From JBCCDY01 sp039030555 (lineage in GTDB: Bacteria > Bacteroidota > Bacteroidia > Cytophagales > Cyclobacteriaceae): 64,000 bases of DNA. The position numbers were made by a program, and so were the translations under genes. The stretch spans positions 19,429 through 83,428 of the forward strand of contig JBCCDY010000019.1 of the NCBI GenBank assembly GCA_039030555.1, read 5' to 3'. Shown here one piece after another: positions 52,201 through 62,400 of this stretch. The notes below the pieces were generated by a model. The model made no database searches. It was not told where the DNA came from and worked only from the letters and a program-made list of their open reading frames with translations. The first letter of the stretch is position 1. Each line of letters starts with the position of its first letter.

Positions 52201-55200
52201 GATGAGACACTCATCCTAACGCTATCAAACCCTACAGGTACAAATATTGTCATCGGAGATGCTAATGGTACTGGTACTATTACCAACGATGATCAGGCTA
52301 CGGTCACAATAGCCGATGTTGCAGTGAATGAAAATAGTGTAACAGCTACAATTACGCTGATAGTAGATAATGCAGTAGATGGTGGCTTTGACGTAGATGT
52401 AAGCACTGCGGATGGAACGGCTACCACCGCAGACAGCGATTATACAGCAGTCACGAGCCAGACCCTAACTTTTGCAGGAACGGCTGGTGAGTCAGAGACA
52501 TTCAACATTACTTTGGGGGGTGATACCAAAGTAGAGGCAGACGAGACGGTATCGATAAGTATGAGTGGCTTAAGTCCTGCTACGGTTGCATCTGGCGATA
52601 TAGACATTACAGAAGGGGCTACATTAACAATAAACAATGATGATCAGGCTACGGTTACCATAGCTAATGTTAGTGGCAATGAAGATGATGGCGCCATTAC
52701 AGTTACGGTTATAGTTGATAACGCAGTAGATGGTGGTTTTGATGTAAATGTCAGCACATCAGACGGGACCGCTACCACCGCAGGTAGTGATTATACATCT
52801 GTGACTAATCAGAGGCTTACCTTTGCTGGCACGGCAGGAGAGATGGAAACCTTTGAGGTTACTCCAACTGCTGACGCGACTACTGAATCAGATGAAACAG
52901 TGATTATAGGAATGAGCGGACTCTCACCAGCAGTAGTGGCTTCAGGAGATATTGATATCACAGATGGTGCCACATTAACCATTCTTAATGACGACAATAT
53001 ATCGATATCAGTCAATGACCCATCCGTAGCTGAAGGAGACGCTGGTACTGCTACCTTACAATTTACAGTTTCATTAGATGCTCCTGCCCCCGCCGGAGGA
53101 GCCACGGTTGACTATGCTACTTCCGATGGCACAGCGGCGGCTGGTTCGGATTATACAGCGATTGGCACGACCACACTCTCTTTTCCAGTCGGACAATCGA
53201 GTCAGACGGTAGACATTGACATTGCAGGTGATCAAACCGTCGAGGTAGACGAGGTACTGACGCTAAACTTATCGAACCCAACAGGTACGGATGTAATTAT
53301 TGGAGACGCTACCGGTATAGGAACTATCACTAATGATGACCAAGCTACGGTCACGATAGCCGATGTTGCGGTAAATGAAGATAATGGTACTGCTTTGATT
53401 ACAGTTGTAGTTGACAATGCCGTAGATAGTGGATTTGATGTAGATGTCAATACTGCTGATGGGACGGCCACAACTGCAGATAGTGATTATACAGCAGTGG
53501 CAGCCCAGACTCTTACTTTTGCCGGAACTGCTGGTGAGTCAGAGACTTTCAATGTAACCCTCGGAGTTGATGCAAAAGTGGAAATAGATGAAACGGTATC
53601 GATTAGTATGAGTGGGTTAAGTCCTGTAATTGTGGCATCTGGCGACATAGATATTACGGACGGAGCCACGTTGACGATTGACAATGACGATAATGCAACT
53701 CTTTCTATAGTAGCTACTACACAAGCGGCAGAAGATGCTACAGACGGATTATTCACTATCACTTCAAGCAGTCAGTTTAGCAGTGCAGTGACTGTTGATA
53801 TTACTGTCGGAGGTACGGCAACCGAAGGTACAGATTATGCCACGATAGGTACTACTGTAGTTTTTCCAGCCAACCAAAATACCGTGACTATTCCTGTAGA
53901 TGTAACAGCAGATAATATAATTGAAGGCAATGAGACTGTGATAGTGACCATGATGGGTACGAACAATACTGATGTTACCATCAGCGCTACAGATGATGCG
54001 ACTATTACTATTACTGATGATGATACAGCTGTACTTTCGATTGCGGCTACAACACAAGCAGCAGAAGATGCTACCAATGGTATATTTACAGTTTCTACTT
54101 CCAATCAGTTTACCACAAATACTAATGTAACTTTCACTGTAGGAGGTACAGCTACATCCGGTGATGACTTCACTGCGCTAGGCTCTTCTTTCACCTTTCC
54201 TGCGAATACAAGCACGACAACTATTACAGTGCCCGTTATTGCGGATGAAATAGATGAAGTTGATGAAACGGTAATTGTTACGCTTACCGGAACGGACAAT
54301 GCTGATGTGAGCATTGGTACTACCGACAATGCGACTATTACAATCACTGATAATGATGAAGCACCTGTGGTTGCACCGGGACAAAGCTTTACTATCGATG
54401 AGGATGAGGCCAACAGCTTCAATATCGGTACTTTGTTAGCTACTGATACGGACGCTGGTACTACTTTCTCGGATTGGACAATAGAGGGAGGTGATCCTGA
54501 TGGCGTCTTTTCTATTGTGGGTGCAACTGGTGTGCTCCAAATACTAGACAATACAAATCTTGATAGAGAAACAACAGGTACATACACGTTTTCAATCACT
54601 GTGAGCGACGGATCAAATAGGAGTTTGCCAGAGAATGTTACTATCAACGTCAATGATGTAAATGATGAATTACCAGTCGTACTCCCAAACCAAACTTTTA
54701 CGATTACAGAGGGTATTGCTAATTTTTCTCTGGTAGGTAGTTTATCGGCAGCGGATGCAGATTTTACACCTACTACATTTGAGAGTTGGTTAATTACTGG
54801 TGGCAATGTGAGTACTGATGGAGATGGAGATTTACCTTTTGCACTTGATGGCACCACAGGTCAACTCACAATTAATGACACAGATGACATTAATGCGAGT
54901 CAAATCACTTTTTCGCTACTTGTTACAGTCTCTGATGGTGTAAACACCAGTTTGGAAGAGACAGTCACAGTCAATGTAAATATTGTAAACGACCCTCCTT
55001 CATTTACAGCGGGCGCTGATCAGTCAGTATTGGAAGACGCTGGTTTGCAAACTATAGCGGGATGGGCTACTAACATTTCACCAGGAGGAGATGATGAAAG
55101 TACCCAAATCCTAACTTTCAATTTGACAGTTGATGACCCTGGTTTATTTGATCAACAGCCAACGGTAGATGACAATGGTACCTTGTCCTACCAACCTGTT

Positions 55201-56193
55201 GCGAATATTTTTGGTTCGACCCAAATAACGATATCATTAAGTGACGATGGAGGTACAGCCAATGGGGGCTCAGATACTTCTGGCGATCAGGTATTCAATA
55301 TTTCCATTGCTTCCGTAAATGACGCACCTTCTTTTACGACAGGACCAGACCAAATGATTAACCCCGGTGCGCAAGACTACACCGTAGCGAATTGGGCAAC
55401 TGCGATAACATCGGGCCCAGCTAACGAAGCGGCACAAGTGGTTGTTTTTGATGTTACTAATGATAACAATGCACTGTTCACTACTCAACCTGCTATAAGC
55501 AACACAGGTGATTTGACTTATAGTGTTGCAGATGGAGTAAGTGGCACTGCTATGGTATCTGTTAGTTTGACGGATGACGGTGGCACGGCGAGCGGAGGAA
55601 TGGACACAAGTGATGAAATACAATTTACGATTGAAATAGGAAGATTGCCTCAGGAAATAATATTTGGCCCTATTGAGGATAGAAGATTAGGTGCAGATCC
55701 TATTGTATTGGAAGCTACGGGTGGAGGTAGTGGATTGCCAGTTACTTTCACTATCGATACAAATCCTGCATCCGGAGTAGCCAGCCTTCAAAATAATACA
55801 GTGATCTTAGAAGGAACAGGTACTGTTACCATTACAGCCGGTCAGGCAGGTAATGATGTTTTTGAACCTGCACCAGACGTATCCAGATCTTTTGAGATTC
55901 AGCCCAATGAGTTGTTCTTGCCTACCTTGTTTAGCCCTAACAGGGATAATGTGAACGACCTGTTTTTACTTCGTGGTGGAGGTGATGTTTCCGATATAGA
56001 GTTCAGTGTTTTCGATCGTGAAGGTAATGAAGTGTTTCGTTCAAGTAGTTTTCAGGAGCTTTCCCAGTCTGGCTGGGATGGAGGAGATTCCCCGCAAGGA
56101 GCTTATATATGGGTAGTTAAAGGAAGCTTTTCAGATGGCTCCCCCATTTTAGTGAATAATGAGGATAGTGGAATTATAAGACTTGTAAGATGA
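49255..56193 (+). CDS. Giant T9SS type B surface protein with Calx-beta and cadherin-like repeats
   Basis: This 2312-residue protein has a signal peptide (1-26, LIKLIITLLTLIFLTFSAHL). An N-terminal beta domain (27-255) precedes a YWTD-like propeller (about 260-555, with DKLYWLSANSVYDVVRYD and NRLIYWIENN). A cadherin-like module follows (560-672). Nine Calx-beta-type repeats cover about 674-1700 (GSDYTAIGTTTLSF, VEVDEVLTLNLSNPTGT), then two cadherin-like repeats (1703-1915), further Ig-like repeats and a C-terminal CHU_C/gliding-motility domain from about 2218 (LFLPTLFSPNRDNVNDLF; DGGDSPQGAYIWVVKG). It is exported by the type IX system and probably acts as a Ca2+-dependent adhesin. Its stop overlaps the PorP/SprF gene. 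Confidence 0.93.
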   Translation: MSKLIKLIITLLTLIFLTFSAHLKAQLSTGDIALVGFNSDVVPDELAIVTLADIPSGQTIYISDFGWDGSGFSTTGSGAEGAITWTTTTSIAAGTVLNFEISPGGGGVTGDLASFGTVSFTGWALASAPTASGGDNWFIYQGASPTAAPTTWVFGFAHWSTNAHGQNSWQTSGVPSSTTSFLPTALTNGTNAIALTGLAGGAHQDNLVYTGTLSGNQSSLLSAITTVSNWTGSETVTQNIQAGGTNFPGPNPIFTISSTTQDKLYWLSANSVYDVVRYDVTTNSIEQTRTNVLGAGFPSEIVFNSNGSLHWYNDNFGVEHFYSIPSTFGAATNATQESSTASILNTPRYLAYDASNNRIFATEINFGSQTTFIRSFDPDGTNASANLQSFATTFTPFAGIALDVSNNEMYWADPNSNSIFKASMTTVGGVRTTIVSGLSNLRDITLDLDNRLIYWIENNGFGPYIIKSAGIDGSTAVNNASTTTLYNISASVDATELELGNSGDIFWSTTDFATGRIFQGNTAASNVTTQPTPIFSGGALFAPRLAFESVSTSSNSAPTASSFTAANGPFEDLTYTFATADFGYMDGDGDPLSNLLLETIPAAGTLYVDADNDDTFDGGEQLVNGSTVSLANLNAGNLQYIQNGSTNTSFQFEVNDGTENSTGNYVATLNVTAIPTVTLSVSPTNRFEFITTPTNITATLSNTYGANVTVNLSFSGTATGGTDYNVGSSTITINAGASSNSTTVTNVDDALFENDETVIIDIDGVTNGTENGSQQVTYTIDNDDTQPNVVFELLSIYNPTSENGGLAFVSAELDAPSGLTTVVPLMFTGTATGGGVDYSVSSSSIIIASGDTKDSVSIIGVDDAIVEGNESIIIDMEAPTNASEQGMQQVTLILSDDENISASVNDPSVTEGDAGTATLQFTVSLDAPAPTGGATVDYATSNGSAVAGSDYTAIGTTTLSFLAGESSKTVDVTVAGDETVELDETLILTLSNPTGTNIVIGDANGTGTITNDDQATVTIADVAVNENSVTATITLIVDNAVDGGFDVDVSTADGTATTADSDYTAVTSQTLTFAGTAGESETFNITLGGDTKVEADETVSISMSGLSPATVASGDIDITEGATLTINNDDQATVTIANVSGNEDDGAITVTVIVDNAVDGGFDVNVSTSDGTATTAGSDYTSVTNQRLTFAGTAGEMETFEVTPTADATTESDETVIIGMSGLSPAVVASGDIDITDGATLTILNDDNISISVNDPSVAEGDAGTATLQFTVSLDAPAPAGGATVDYATSDGTAAAGSDYTAIGTTTLSFPVGQSSQTVDIDIAGDQTVEVDEVLTLNLSNPTGTDVIIGDATGIGTITNDDQATVTIADVAVNEDNGTALITVVVDNAVDSGFDVDVNTADGTATTADSDYTAVAAQTLTFAGTAGESETFNVTLGVDAKVEIDETVSISMSGLSPVIVASGDIDITDGATLTIDNDDNATLSIVATTQAAEDATDGLFTITSSSQFSSAVTVDITVGGTATEGTDYATIGTTVVFPANQNTVTIPVDVTADNIIEGNETVIVTMMGTNNTDVTISATDDATITITDDDTAVLSIAATTQAAEDATNGIFTVSTSNQFTTNTNVTFTVGGTATSGDDFTALGSSFTFPANTSTTTITVPVIADEIDEVDETVIVTLTGTDNADVSIGTTDNATITITDNDEAPVVAPGQSFTIDEDEANSFNIGTLLATDTDAGTTFSDWTIEGGDPDGVFSIVGATGVLQILDNTNLDRETTGTYTFSITVSDGSNRSLPENVTINVNDVNDELPVVLPNQTFTITEGIANFSLVGSLSAADADFTPTTFESWLITGGNVSTDGDGDLPFALDGTTGQLTINDTDDINASQITFSLLVTVSDGVNTSLEETVTVNVNIVNDPPSFTAGADQSVLEDAGLQTIAGWATNISPGGDDESTQILTFNLTVDDPGLFDQQPTVDDNGTLSYQPVANIFGSTQITISLSDDGGTANGGSDTSGDQVFNISIASVNDAPSFTTGPDQMINPGAQDYTVANWATAITSGPANEAAQVVVFDVTNDNNALFTTQPAISNTGDLTYSVADGVSGTAMVSVSLTDDGGTASGGMDTSDEIQFTIEIGRLPQEIIFGPIEDRRLGADPIVLEATGGGSGLPVTFTIDTNPASGVASLQNNTVILEGTGTVTITAGQAGNDVFEPAPDVSRSFEIQPNELFLPTLFSPNRDNVNDLFLLRGGGDVSDIEFSVFDREGNEVFRSSSFQELSQSGWDGGDSPQGAYIWVVKGSFSDGSPILVNNEDSGIIRLVR
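51949..53335 (+). repeat. Near-duplicate Calx-beta DNA repeats inside the surface protein
   Basis: The module at 51949-52287 (VNDPSVTEGDAGTATLQFTV) recurs at 53000-53335 (VNDPSVAEGDAGTATLQFTV) with few changes. The modules after each (QATVTIADVAVNE at about 52300 and 53340, and a close relative at 52645) also match. This points to duplication of a two-module block of about 1 kb. Confidence 0.8.
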
Positions 56194-56231
56194 TTGGACA
56201 GCAGAAATTAACACAGAACCTATTGAAAACC

Positions 56232-57749
56232 ATGAGACTGTTCAATAAGAAATATTCAATAGCCTTTATTATAGTAATACTCATGAGCTTTAAAGGCTTT
56301 GCGCAGGAGCCAAATTTTTCCATGTATCATTATACACCCTTTTTTACCAACCCTGGAAGTATAGGGGTAGTAGAAGATGTAAGGCTCATGTTCAATTACA
56401 GAAACCAGAGCATAGAGGCAGGAGATAATTTTACTACGGCTACGATATCAGCTTTTTACCCAATAAATGTTGGAAATGACCGATTGGTAATCGCCGGTAA
56501 TTTTTTAAATGACAGGGCATCTGATCTTCTATCAACCAATGGAGGTTTGCTGGCTTTAGCGTATAGCGTAAGCCTATCGGAATCCTCCTCGCTAAGTTTA
56601 GGTTTTCAGGGAGGGTATTTTCAAAGGCAGATCGACAGTGATTTTACCACTGATGATCAATTCGTAGATGGTGTTTTTGATCCTGATGTGGTTTCGGGAG
56701 ATGCTGTCCTGAACAGAAGTGCTAACTACGCAACACTAAGCGGGGGACTGCATTATCAGGTGCAAGATGAATACGGGCGTGAAAAAGCATTTATCGGAGG
56801 CTCCATCTTCAACTTTACCCAACCGGATATAGCATTGGCTGATGGAGTGGAAGACGATTTACCTCTAAGTTACCGTGCAAGTGCCGGTTACAGGGTCTAC
56901 CAAGGAACAAAGGTTTCTGTACTACCAACATTAAGATGGGTAAATCAGGAAGGTAATAATTTTCTAAACCTGGGTTCAAGATTCGGTTATGAGCTATCGG
57001 GAGGTACTCAAAATCAGAAAAGAATTGAATTAGGACTTTGGTATAATACCAATGATCTGGGCGTGGTATCTATTGCTTATGAGCAAGATAACTTCGTGAT
57101 AGGCACCAGTTATGATGTGCCTGTTGGAAGTGACTTAAGTACCGGTCAGAATGGAATATTTGAATTGGCTGTGTCTTTCAGGTTGAAGAAAAAGAAAGAG
57201 CGGAATAAAAAATCTCCAGTCACTCAAGAGCCAATTGCTACGGATCAAATAGCTCCTGTTGAGGAGGAAAAAGAGGAAGTAAAAGAAGAGGAAGAAATTA
57301 TCGAAGAAAAGGTAGAAAGGCCAGCTGATGATAACACAGAACCGCAAGAAGAAGTAGAAACTCCTATTCAGGAAAATGTATCTACTGCCAGTGTTTTGAC
57401 CGAACAAGAAAAAGAGCTCCTGTCTAAAACAGTTATGTTCGATTTCAATACGAATGAACTTAATACAGACTCAAAGCAGTTTCTGGATCAGGTTTCAGAT
57501 ATATTGATTAGTAAACCAGATTTAAAAGTGGAGTTGATTGGTCACAGTTGTGATATTGGCCCGGAAAGCGTAAATGCTAAATTGTCGGAAGCCAGGGCCA
57601 GGCGTGTTCAGGATTACCTTTCTGCGAAAGGAATAACGGATGATCGCTTCGTTATTGAAGGCATGGGAGAAACAAGACCGATGCGGAGTAATGATACTCC
57701 TGAAGGACGTGAGGATAATAGAAGAGTTGAATTTAGGGTTATTGAGTAA
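56232..57749 (+). CDS. PorP/SprF-type T9SS outer-membrane protein fused to an OmpA domain
   Basis: From MRLFNKKYSIAFIIVILMS (56232) the product has 505 residues, with a signal peptide. A PorP/SprF beta-barrel (about 25-320) opens QEPNFSMYHYTPFFTNPGSI and includes the family YRASAGYRVYQGTKVSVLPT. A Glu/Lys-rich linker (325-375) leads to an OmpA peptidoglycan-binding domain (390-505: FDFNTNELNTDSKQFLDQVS; EARARRVQDYLSAKGI). SprF-like partners are known to anchor specific T9SS adhesins such as SprB. The pairing with the giant protein upstream fits that role. Confidence 0.93.
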   Translation: MRLFNKKYSIAFIIVILMSFKGFAQEPNFSMYHYTPFFTNPGSIGVVEDVRLMFNYRNQSIEAGDNFTTATISAFYPINVGNDRLVIAGNFLNDRASDLLSTNGGLLALAYSVSLSESSSLSLGFQGGYFQRQIDSDFTTDDQFVDGVFDPDVVSGDAVLNRSANYATLSGGLHYQVQDEYGREKAFIGGSIFNFTQPDIALADGVEDDLPLSYRASAGYRVYQGTKVSVLPTLRWVNQEGNNFLNLGSRFGYELSGGTQNQKRIELGLWYNTNDLGVVSIAYEQDNFVIGTSYDVPVGSDLSTGQNGIFELAVSFRLKKKKERNKKSPVTQEPIATDQIAPVEEEKEEVKEEEEIIEEKVERPADDNTEPQEEVETPIQENVSTASVLTEQEKELLSKTVMFDFNTNELNTDSKQFLDQVSDILISKPDLKVELIGHSCDIGPESVNAKLSEARARRVQDYLSAKGITDDRFVIEGMGETRPMRSNDTPEGREDNRRVEFRVIE

Positions 57750-57816
57750 GCTCTTAAATCTGATCAGACTATTTTACACACCGCTTACTTTAGAATTCAA
57801 TTGTCTCTTCTACAAG

Positions 57817-57934
57817 GCATATTAATTCTGGGATATGGATTTTTGAGCGTTGCTTTCCGATATCTTCCATGATTTCCGTAAGTGGATCTGCCTATATTTA
57901 TAAGGGAAACTTTTCAGTCAAGGCATCAGCTTTT
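57817..57934 (-). pseudogene. Duplicated fragment of the HAD gene
   Basis: These roughly 118 bases align with 59102-59218 within the HAD hydrolase gene, in the same orientation, sharing GTTGCTTTCCGATATCTTCC exactly and many other blocks. It is degenerate and has no start. The VapBC locus (58004-58632) lies between it and the intact gene. Confidence 0.75.
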
Positions 57935-58003
57935 CTGTAGTATGGTAATAATCCAATATTGCGTTTAACATCTTACAAGTACAAATTTTCGTAGTTTTAT
58001 AAA

Positions 58004-58240
58004 ATGGATTCAACAGAGCAAAAAATATTGAATGGATATTTGGGCTTAATTCAGAGCCTAACTCCAACTATGAAGTTAAGCCTGATCGAACATCTAAAAG
58101 ATTCAATGAAGACAGCAAAGAAGGAGGAGTCACAAATGGAAGAAGCCTTCGATTCATGGTATTCTAATGAATCTGCGGAAGAGCTCATCGAAACTATTAG
58201 GTCAAGTAGAATGACCGATCGACAGATTAAAGAGTTTTGA
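58004..58240 (+). CDS. VapB-type antitoxin-like protein
   Basis: This 78-residue protein has a helical N-terminus (LNGYLGLIQSLTPTMKLSLI) and a C-terminal toxin-binding tail with FDSWYSNESAEELIETIRSS. It resembles Bacteroidota antitoxins paired with PIN-domain VapC toxins. Its stop overlaps the TTG start of the VapC frame (TTGA). The partner toxin is broken, so this is an orphan antitoxin. Confidence 0.78.
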   Translation: MDSTEQKILNGYLGLIQSLTPTMKLSLIEHLKDSMKTAKKEESQMEEAFDSWYSNESAEELIETIRSSRMTDRQIKEF

Positions 58241-58632
58241 AGTATCTGCTTGATACCAACATTTGTATTTACTAAATCAAGGGTAAATACAAACTCAAAG
58301 AGAAATTCAAATCTGCTAATTCTGGATCTCTGTTAATTTCTGAAATTACGTTAGCAGAACTCAAGTTTGGCGTTGAGAATAGCCAATCGCCAAATAAGAA
58401 TATTGAATCGTTGAGAAAGTTTCTAACTGGAGTGCAAATCCTTCCAATTTTTGGTTCTCTGGATGTTTATGCGAATGAAAAGGCGAGACTAAGAAAAGTC
58501 GGTAAATCGATTGATGATTTTGACTTATTAATCGGAGCATCTGCTATAGCAAATGATTTGGTGTTGGTAACAAATAACATCAAACATTTTGACCGTCTGA
58601 ACGATGTAAAAATAGAAGATTGGACTAAATGA
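58237..58632 (+). pseudogene. VapC PIN-domain toxin with an in-frame stop
   Basis: The frame from the TTG at 58237 reads KYLLDTNICIY, then TAA at 58273-58275, then IKGKYKL and the full rest of a VapC: ISEITLAELKFGVENSQ, FDLLIGASAIANDLVLVTNN and HFDRLNDVKIEDW. The PIN acidic residues (Asp in LLDTN, Glu in AELKFG, Asp in FDLLIGA) are all kept. The stop replaces one residue where relatives have a coding codon, so toxin production is probably lost. A reading through the stop or restart near 58411 would lack the first acidic residue. Confidence 0.85.
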
Positions 58633-58709
58633 ACGAGACACCACGAGCAATAGAAAAACTGAACTTTAAAAAGTCTACAAATTTTCACCTCTTCAACCAA
58701 ACTAATTTA

Positions 58710-59372
58710 CTAAAAGCTAAAATTTCTGACCACAAACCCTTTCGCCTCCTGAAGGTCCGAAAAGATCGAATTTGCTCTGAGCAGTTTGTAGTGGAGACTT
58801 GTCTCTTTTTGAATAGCGAAACACTTTAGTCCGGCATCTGCAGCTGATGCCGTTCCATTAGCGGTATCTTCAAATACGATGATCTCTTCTTTTTCAAAAC
58901 CAGATTTTTGTCTGGCCATTTCATAACTCTCAGGATGGGGTTTGCTTTGCCCAACATCATCCCTAGTGACTACGAAATCAAAATACTTTTCAAGGTCGAC
59001 TTTGGAGAAAAACGAGCTTAAATCGTGTCTCGGGCTTCCCGTTACGATAGCAAGCTTAAGCCCTTTATTACCGAAGAACTTAATGACCTCTTCTGCAAAA
59101 GGCATTAATTCAGGAACATGGATTTCCGAGTGTTGCTTTCCGATATCTTCCATCATTTCTGTAAGCCGACCTGTCTGGATCGGCAAGGAAAACTTTTCAA
59201 CCAAGGCCTCTGCATTTTCAGGAGTTGGGATTCCAGCATAATTATGAACATAATAATCCCATTCCAGGGAGGTATTGAATTTTGAAAGTGTTTCGTTCCA
59301 GCAGTTGAAATGAAATCCTTCGGAATTGACTAGCGTTCCATCAAAATCGAAAAAAATGGCTTTTATGCCCAT
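58710..59372 (-). CDS. HAD family phosphatase/phosphomutase-like
   Basis: This 220-residue HAD IA protein has the motifs FFDFDGTLVNSEG (nucleophile Asp), LAIVTGSPRHDLSS, the Lys of SKPHPESYEMARQKSGFEKE and VFEDTANGTASAADAG. It is like beta-phosphoglucomutase or sugar phosphatases. Substrate unknown. It lies 30 nt downstream of a large AsmA-like gene on the same strand, and a fragment of it is duplicated at 57817-57934. Confidence 0.9.
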   Translation of the reverse strand: MGIKAIFFDFDGTLVNSEGFHFNCWNETLSKFNTSLEWDYYVHNYAGIPTPENAEALVEKFSLPIQTGRLTEMMEDIGKQHSEIHVPELMPFAEEVIKFFGNKGLKLAIVTGSPRHDLSSFFSKVDLEKYFDFVVTRDDVGQSKPHPESYEMARQKSGFEKEEIIVFEDTANGTASAADAGLKCFAIQKETSLHYKLLRANSIFSDLQEAKGFVVRNFSF

Positions 59373-59402
59373 GTATTAAAACATTAAAAATGAAAATTTG
59401 GA

Positions 59403-62400
59403 TCAGCTTTTATCCTTTCCTAAAGAAACGTCATAATCATCAGGAGTTCCGGTGATCTTGAGGTTTAAAAATCGGGTACGCTTATCTTCGTCACGGTATT
59501 GTATTTCATCTACCTGATCAGAATTATCTTGGTCCTTTTTACCAAATAGTTTTTTAATTCCTGCTTTGGCAATCACTTTTAAGGGAATCCGAACGTAATA
59601 TTCCATCTCTTGGTCGATACTTTGTTCTCCTGAAACTTCAAAATATCCAAGCGTAGAATTAATATTCATACTGGGAATGATCAGCTTTCCATTTTTAACC
59701 TCCAACTCATTTCGTAAGGTGTCAAACCTGATTTTACTCAGGTTTTTATCTGTGAAATAGCCTGATAAAGCTTCAAAGGCAGTATAGTTGTTCAAGCTCC
59801 CATTGACGACTTTGAAATCTATGTTTAACTCCGAGTTGTCAATAACAGGCACCATATCGGCATGCATTCTGATTTTACCATCCAATTTTCCGGTAAGTGC
59901 CCCACTCAAATTTTCGGAGACCAAATGGTCTTGACCAAAGTTTTCAAACTTGAAAAGAAGCTCATCTAAGTCAACATTTTCAACTTCCATATTCGGACTA
60001 AAATAGATCGATTTTGGATCTGAGCCATTGAAGTAACCATTTAAACCTAATTGACCCCCGGCTGCTCGAAGTGCCATAGTATCAACATAAACGTAATGAT
60101 CGGTTTGCATTCTACCTTTCAGAATGAAGTCATCAATTAAATATCGATGATAATTCATCTTTTCAATGTCAAAGCTAAAGTTCATATTGGAGAAAGGCAG
60201 TTCGAAAATATTGAACTCTTCCTCCTTATTTTCAGGTTTAATCTCGGTTTGAAGCGCGGGAGGTTGATAAGAAAATAGCTGGTCAAAGTCTAGCTTCTTA
60301 CTTTCCAGGCTAAAAGAATGAGACTGATCTGTATTTAGCCTTTTTCTAAAGTAAACCAGATTAGTGTTGAATTCAGAGTTGCCAAGCTTACCTCCAAAGT
60401 CACGCACTTTAAACTGAGTACTATCCATGAAGAATTCACCACTAAAATCATCAAATTGCATTTTGTGAACTTTCATATAAGCTCTTACATCATCGATCAT
60501 CAACTTGGCTGAATGAAGCTTTTCCTTGAACTCCAGGGTAGAAGAAGCTGATATGTTCAAGCCTACAAAGGATTCTTCACGATAATCTTTTGGGACGTAG
60601 TTTTCGCCTCCGTAGGAAAAAAGGTCAGCGAGTTGAAGTTTTGAGGAGTTCAGGGTGAAATCAACCCTAGTGGTTCCCGTAGGTTTTTCATCAAACCAAA
60701 GGTCGTAGTTATTGAGTTTCCCATTGAAATGAAAGTCGCTTTCATCTATCATCCCGGTAAAGTCGATCACTTTAAAATCTACCGAATCGATCAGTACATC
60801 CGCTTTGAAGTCGTGCAGTCTGTGGGGGTAATTTGCGAAGTTGGCACTGAGCTTTTCTATAAAAAACTCCCCAATCGGCAGGTTTGGGGATTCCGTAAAT
60901 GCCCTGGCTGAGCTATTGAATTTGAATTGAATATCAAGATCCTGGATCTTTTCTTTTATGACGGTAGAATCTCCTTTTTTCCTACTCAATTCTTCAATAT
61001 CGACGAGAGACGATTTGATATCGAGCATAGCTTCCACCGGAATATCGGTATGATGAATAATGGCTGGGAGATCGGAAATGATGGCCTTAATGGCCATATC
61101 CGACTTGCCAATTTTGAAATCGAATTGATTGATATTGGCTTCATGGCCATTCATTGTGGCATAGATATTTACGTCCCTAATTGGCAAAGGATAATCGGTA
61201 CTGTTGAAGTTGAGGTCTTTAACTTTGAGCTCTGTGAAATAGGATTCGTTAAGCCGTTCAATGCTTTTTTCCGGTTCGCTCAAATCGATGATGTCATGAA
61301 AATTCATCTGGAGGGAAATGTTACCGCTCACATTTTCCAGATTTTGAATGTCAAAAAATTCGGTTAGGAAATCGAGGTTGAATTCTGAATTGAGCTGAAC
61401 ATCAATATCCGGTGATTCGAAGTTTTTCACCGAGACACTGGCCTCGAAGTTTCCACTTTCAGGTTTCGCGGAGAAATCGTCAATGGTCAAAACCATAGTC
61501 GTCGGATCATGCAAAGAGCCATTTGTGAAATGCCCTTTGAAAAACAGTTCATTAATTTCCTTACCAGCAACGGTATTGTGCACATAGGCATTGGTAGCCC
61601 CAAAGTCCACCTCTACCTGAGGGTCATATCCGTTAATGGAAGGACCCTTAACGGTAGCATCGAAATAGATTTCCCCTCCATTATCGTATCGACTGATGAG
61701 GGGGTTAAGTTCAGGAGGTACAAAAGCTAAAAAGAGGTCGAAATTTGGCTTGTTTCCACTGAAAACCAGGTCCAGGTTCATATTGTCTTTCAAATCGATA
61801 TAGCCTTCCATTAAGAAAAGGGCTTGTTCGATCAATAGTTCAGAAGGGCTCAATTCCAGCATATTATCCTTCAAATTGAAAGCCGTATGCAACTCTACAT
61901 GTTTATCGTGCAGGAATGAAGTATCATTTTCAATAATTAAGTTGAATAAAAACCGGGTATCCAGAGAAGCTCCAATAGTGTTATCGGCTGTTTTTAAACT
62001 GGTTTGTGCACTTTCAATAAATACTTCTACAAGTGCATCTTTTTCTTCATTGTACTTTAAAATATCAATTTTGCTCAGTTCAATGGCTTTTAGATTAAGG
62101 TTAAAAGCATCGCTGGTTTCAGAGGATTCATCAACCGTAGTGGTATCTAAAGATGAAAAAACATCAACAATATTGAAGGTACCATCTTTGTACTGAGTAA
62201 GTCTTAGGTAACCGCTATCGAGTTTGATCTTTTTTACTTCATAATTGCCATTAACGATACTCCAAAAATCAAACCCTACATAAGAGTCACGTATGTGAAT
62301 GAGAGCTTTATCATCTTGCGATTTACTTTCATAAACCTCTAAATTTTGCAGGTCGATCGATATGTATGGGAAGTTTTCAAAAGGAGAAATACGACTCCCA

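Noticed and set aside
54105..54857. 250-codon frame antisense to the giant surface protein, and similar ones nearby
   Set aside because: Low-complexity Ser/Val-rich translation of the Thr/Asp-rich repeats on the other strand; no start context or family signal.
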